Shown here: positions 62,024 through 64,000 of the stretch, one piece after another
Numbering within the stretch: the first letter of the stretch is position 1
Layout: each line of letters starts with the position of its first letter
Assembly (NCBI GenBank): GCA_028877215.1
Contig: JAPPFJ010000005.1
Coordinates: 248,001 to 312,000 of the forward strand
Source: Gemmatimonadota bacterium
GTDB taxonomy: Bacteria; Latescibacterota; UBA2968; GCA-2709665
Length of the DNA: 64,000 bases
Reading direction: 5' to 3'
Program-made: the position numbers and the translations under genes
The notes under the pieces: generated by a model
Told to the model about the DNA's origin: nothing
Databases searched by the model: none
The model's input: only the letters and a program-made list of their open reading frames with translations

Positions 62024-63361
62024 GTGCGGATACCCGAACACACGACATATCTGATTATCGGCGCCGGGGTTCACGGTCTGAGTACCGGCTATCACCTGGC
62101 GCGGGCGTTGAAGCGCCGGCGCAGAGCTTCCCGGTCCGATGTGCTGATCGTGGACAAGAAGGGGGTGGCTGCGGGGGCTTCCGGCATCGCCTGCGGCGTC
62201 ATCCGCAATAACTATTTCCAACCGGCCATGCGCGAACTGATGGCGCACAGCGTCGACATTTGGGAGACCGATCCGGAGGCGTTCAGCTACCATCCCGTGG
62301 GCTACATGCAGATCAGCCCCGAGTCCATGCATGAGGACGTTGCCAGCATCGCACAACAGCAGCGCGAAATCGGTTACGAATCGGAGTTTATAGAGGGTGA
62401 CGCAGACTGCCTGAAATATATGCGGCATTTGTTTCACGACTGGCAGGCGAAGGGAATTACGTCTGTTCTCCATGAAAAGCGAGGGGGGTACGCCAACAAC
62501 CGTGCGTCGATGACGGGCCTGGCCGCCAAGGCCGGGAGCGAAGGGGTCAGGATTCTGGAAGGCGTCGAGGTAACCGGATTCCGGTTCGATGGCGGGGCGG
62601 TCTCGGCCGTGGAAACGGATCGCGGCGTAATCCGGGCGGACGAAGTCGTGATCGCCGCGGGGCCGTGGGCAAAGCTGCTCTGGGACATGCTGGATCTGCC
62701 GGAGTCGGTGACCATCAAGGGTTCTGACGGGGCATTGCACCACGATATACCGATGTGGAGTTACTGGTGTCTGCAGGAAGGTACGCTCGGCGTCAACCCC
62801 GATTTTCTCAAGACCAACGACGGCAGGATGCCTCCGGTGATTCATCTGGACACGGACGCGCCTCTGTATTCGGACGTAGACGGTTCGTTGATTACCGATC
62901 GCCTTTGGGGCATCTACTACAAACCCGATTTCCACTTCGGGGGTGTTCAGGGCGGGGCAATGCCCTACCGGGTGGAACGACCTCCGGACGACGTGGCGGT
63001 GGACCCCTATGGACCGGAATCCCCCGATTTCATCGTGGGAGAGCAGTTCGCCCATCAGTGGTGTTCCGCGCTGGCATTCTGTCACAAGCGGTTTGAAGGA
63101 AAGTCATCGCTCTTCAAGAAAGAGCCGTCCGGAGGCATTGGCGCGTTTACACCCGACAGTTTCCCGGTATTCGACCGGTTTCACCAGAACTGCTACGTCA
63201 TTGCGGACTCGAATCACGGATACAAAATGATCGGGGTGGGCAAGCTGGTGGCCGGGGAACTCCTCGGCGAGTCCACGCGTCTGCTGGCGCCGTTCCGCTT
63301 TTCCCGCTATGCCGAGGGAAGGCTCCATCCGGTATCCAACAGTCCGTTCCCCTGGAGTTGA
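62024..63361 (+). CDS. FAD-dependent DAO-family oxidoreductase
   Basis: This 445-residue flavoenzyme starts with the FAD motif YLIIGAGVHGLSTGYHLA and continues with DVLIVDK, AAGASGIACGVIRNN and a C-terminal DSNHGYKMIGVGKLVA. It belongs with sarcosine, dimethylglycine and related N-methylamino acid oxidases; the N-terminus resembles those enzymes more than D-amino acid oxidases. Covalent or free FAD cannot be judged. A role in releasing N-methyl groups would fit the neighbouring methyltransferases. GTG 62024 follows GAGG at 6 bases; a TTG at 61985 is an alternative. Confidence 0.85.
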   Translation: MRIPEHTTYLIIGAGVHGLSTGYHLARALKRRRRASRSDVLIVDKKGVAAGASGIACGVIRNNYFQPAMRELMAHSVDIWETDPEAFSYHPVGYMQISPESMHEDVASIAQQQREIGYESEFIEGDADCLKYMRHLFHDWQAKGITSVLHEKRGGYANNRASMTGLAAKAGSEGVRILEGVEVTGFRFDGGAVSAVETDRGVIRADEVVIAAGPWAKLLWDMLDLPESVTIKGSDGALHHDIPMWSYWCLQEGTLGVNPDFLKTNDGRMPPVIHLDTDAPLYSDVDGSLITDRLWGIYYKPDFHFGGVQGGAMPYRVERPPDDVAVDPYGPESPDFIVGEQFAHQWCSALAFCHKRFEGKSSLFKKEPSGGIGAFTPDSFPVFDRFHQNCYVIADSNHGYKMIGVGKLVAGELLGESTRLLAPFRFSRYAEGRLHPVSNSPFPWS

Positions 63362-63528
63362 GCATTCACCGGTCCCGTCCGGACACGATCATTTCGCGCA
63401 GCGTACCCGGTGTGTTGACCGGTCAGTCATTGAGGGCAACATCCCGGTGAAAAGATCTTCGGTAAAACCCTGTTCCTGCATGTCACGGTCGTAAAGCGCA
63501 TTTCCCGGGACGGCAGACGGAAAGTTCA

Positions 63529-64000
63529 ATGATGTCTCGACCCGACGTTCGGCGCCGGATGCGTATCAGGCATACGGACTGGGGCGACGCCGTGCGTATC
63601 GACCTCAATCAGCTGGGTTCGCGACTGCCCGCACACGGGATCCAGGGCGCAACATGGTCCGAGGAGGCCGGCGAGGCATTGCGCGATGCATGGGCCGAAT
63701 CCCAGAACGTGGCGCTTTGTGACACATTGACGGATGTCGCCGCCCGTCTCGGCGGGAATTTCGATTCCTTTGCCGAGTGGACGGTCTTGCACAACAGGCG
63801 GTACGACGGCACCCATATGCGTAGTGAACGGCGGGCGCGGTTCGGGCCCGCGTACCGCGCGGCGATTACGACGCTTGGCTGGGCGCATCCGAGTGCAAAC
63901 CTTTCCACGCGTATCCAGGCGGTTGGTTACGTGCCGAAGGCCCGCGCGACGTTTCAGCAGACCATGTGGCGGCCGGAATCATTGTACGATACCGAGTTCA
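63529..64000 (+). CDS. hypothetical protein, truncated by the window end
   Basis: An open frame of 157 codons runs off the window. It begins with two ATG codons (63529 and 63532) after a GGAAAG site. The visible part is soluble and mixed alpha-beta, with segments RIDLNQLGSRLPAHG, LTDVAARLGGNFDSFAEW and YVPKARATFQQTMWRP. I recognise no domain. It follows the oxidoreductase by 167 bases on the same strand and could belong to that cluster. Confidence 0.6.
   Translation, partial: MMSRPDVRRRMRIRHTDWGDAVRIDLNQLGSRLPAHGIQGATWSEEAGEALRDAWAESQNVALCDTLTDVAARLGGNFDSFAEWTVLHNRRYDGTHMRSERRARFGPAYRAAITTLGWAHPSANLSTRIQAVGYVPKARATFQQTMWRPESLYDTEF

Noticed and set aside
1..64000. CRISPR arrays, rRNA genes, prophage and transposase genes
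   Set aside because: I looked for regularly spaced direct repeats, rRNA signatures and integrase or transposase motifs and found none. The only repeats are the two palindromic copies and the lptC-lptA element.

Overview
The window looks like a chromosomal segment of an uncultured, GC-rich, diderm heterotroph. An lptC-lptA-lptB operon shows an outer membrane with lipopolysaccharide transport. A giant secreted protein with a FlgD/T9SS-type C-terminal sorting domain points to the FCB side of the tree. The mix of phytanoyl-CoA dioxygenase, ceramidase-like, hydantoinase, DegT and dimethylformamidase-like genes is typical of Latescibacterota- or Poribacteria-type marine genomes. That placement is an inference from gene content; no rRNA gene is present. 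I see no CRISPR array, prophage or transposase gene.

Layout. 0-3.6 kb: a tightly packed trio of FAD oxidoreductase, iron alcohol dehydrogenase and Fe(II)/2OG dioxygenase. 3.7-6.0 kb (minus): tRNA-Gly, a class V aminotransferase and a zinc-ribbon rhomboid protease. 6.2-10.1 kb: hydantoinase hyuA-hyuB. 10.2-16.5 kb: a glycan and cell-envelope stretch (BNR protein, rfbA, lipoprotein, GH88-like hydrolase, DUF547 protein) ending in the radical SAM gene arsS. 16.8-19.4 kb (minus): a DegT aminotransferase and a ceramidase-like protein. 19.6-22.5 kb: a GlcD/YdiJ-type flavin and iron-sulfur dehydrogenase. 22.6-35.3 kb: a conserved core with apt, tRNA-Arg, ruvX, mltG, pcrA, gatC, pyrG, lptC, lptA, lptB and rpoN. 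36.7-41.3 kb: a 1535-residue secreted protein with five lamin-tail repeats behind a near-perfect sigma-54 promoter. 41.6-46.8 kb: a small conserved protein, a SpoIIE-type phosphatase, an aldehyde dehydrogenase, HU and a class V aminotransferase. 47.2-52.7 kb: an NAD-linked formate dehydrogenase operon. 53.2-64 kb: an accessory catabolic cluster with two zinc homocysteine methyltransferase-type proteins, two SDRs, a dimethylformamidase-like protein, a ThDP enzyme, a DAO-family oxidase and a partial unknown gene.

Three observations stand out. First, the formate dehydrogenase alpha subunit is one gene read through an in-frame TGA at 49994-49996. The stem-loop after it closely resembles the E. 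coli fdhF selenocysteine insertion element, so two apparent ORFs are really one selenoprotein gene. Second, a GG-N10-GC sigma-54 promoter lies immediately upstream of the lamin-tail protein, about 1.3 kb downstream of rpoN itself. Third, two copies of a 165-186 bp palindromic MITE-like repeat occur at 41.3 and 54.9 kb, and an unrelated 163 bp inverted-repeat element is wedged between lptC and lptA.

Read together, the formate dehydrogenase and the final cluster could form a demethylation route: methyl groups to homocysteine, N-methyl oxidation to C1 units, and formate to CO2. This is a hypothesis from gene content only.
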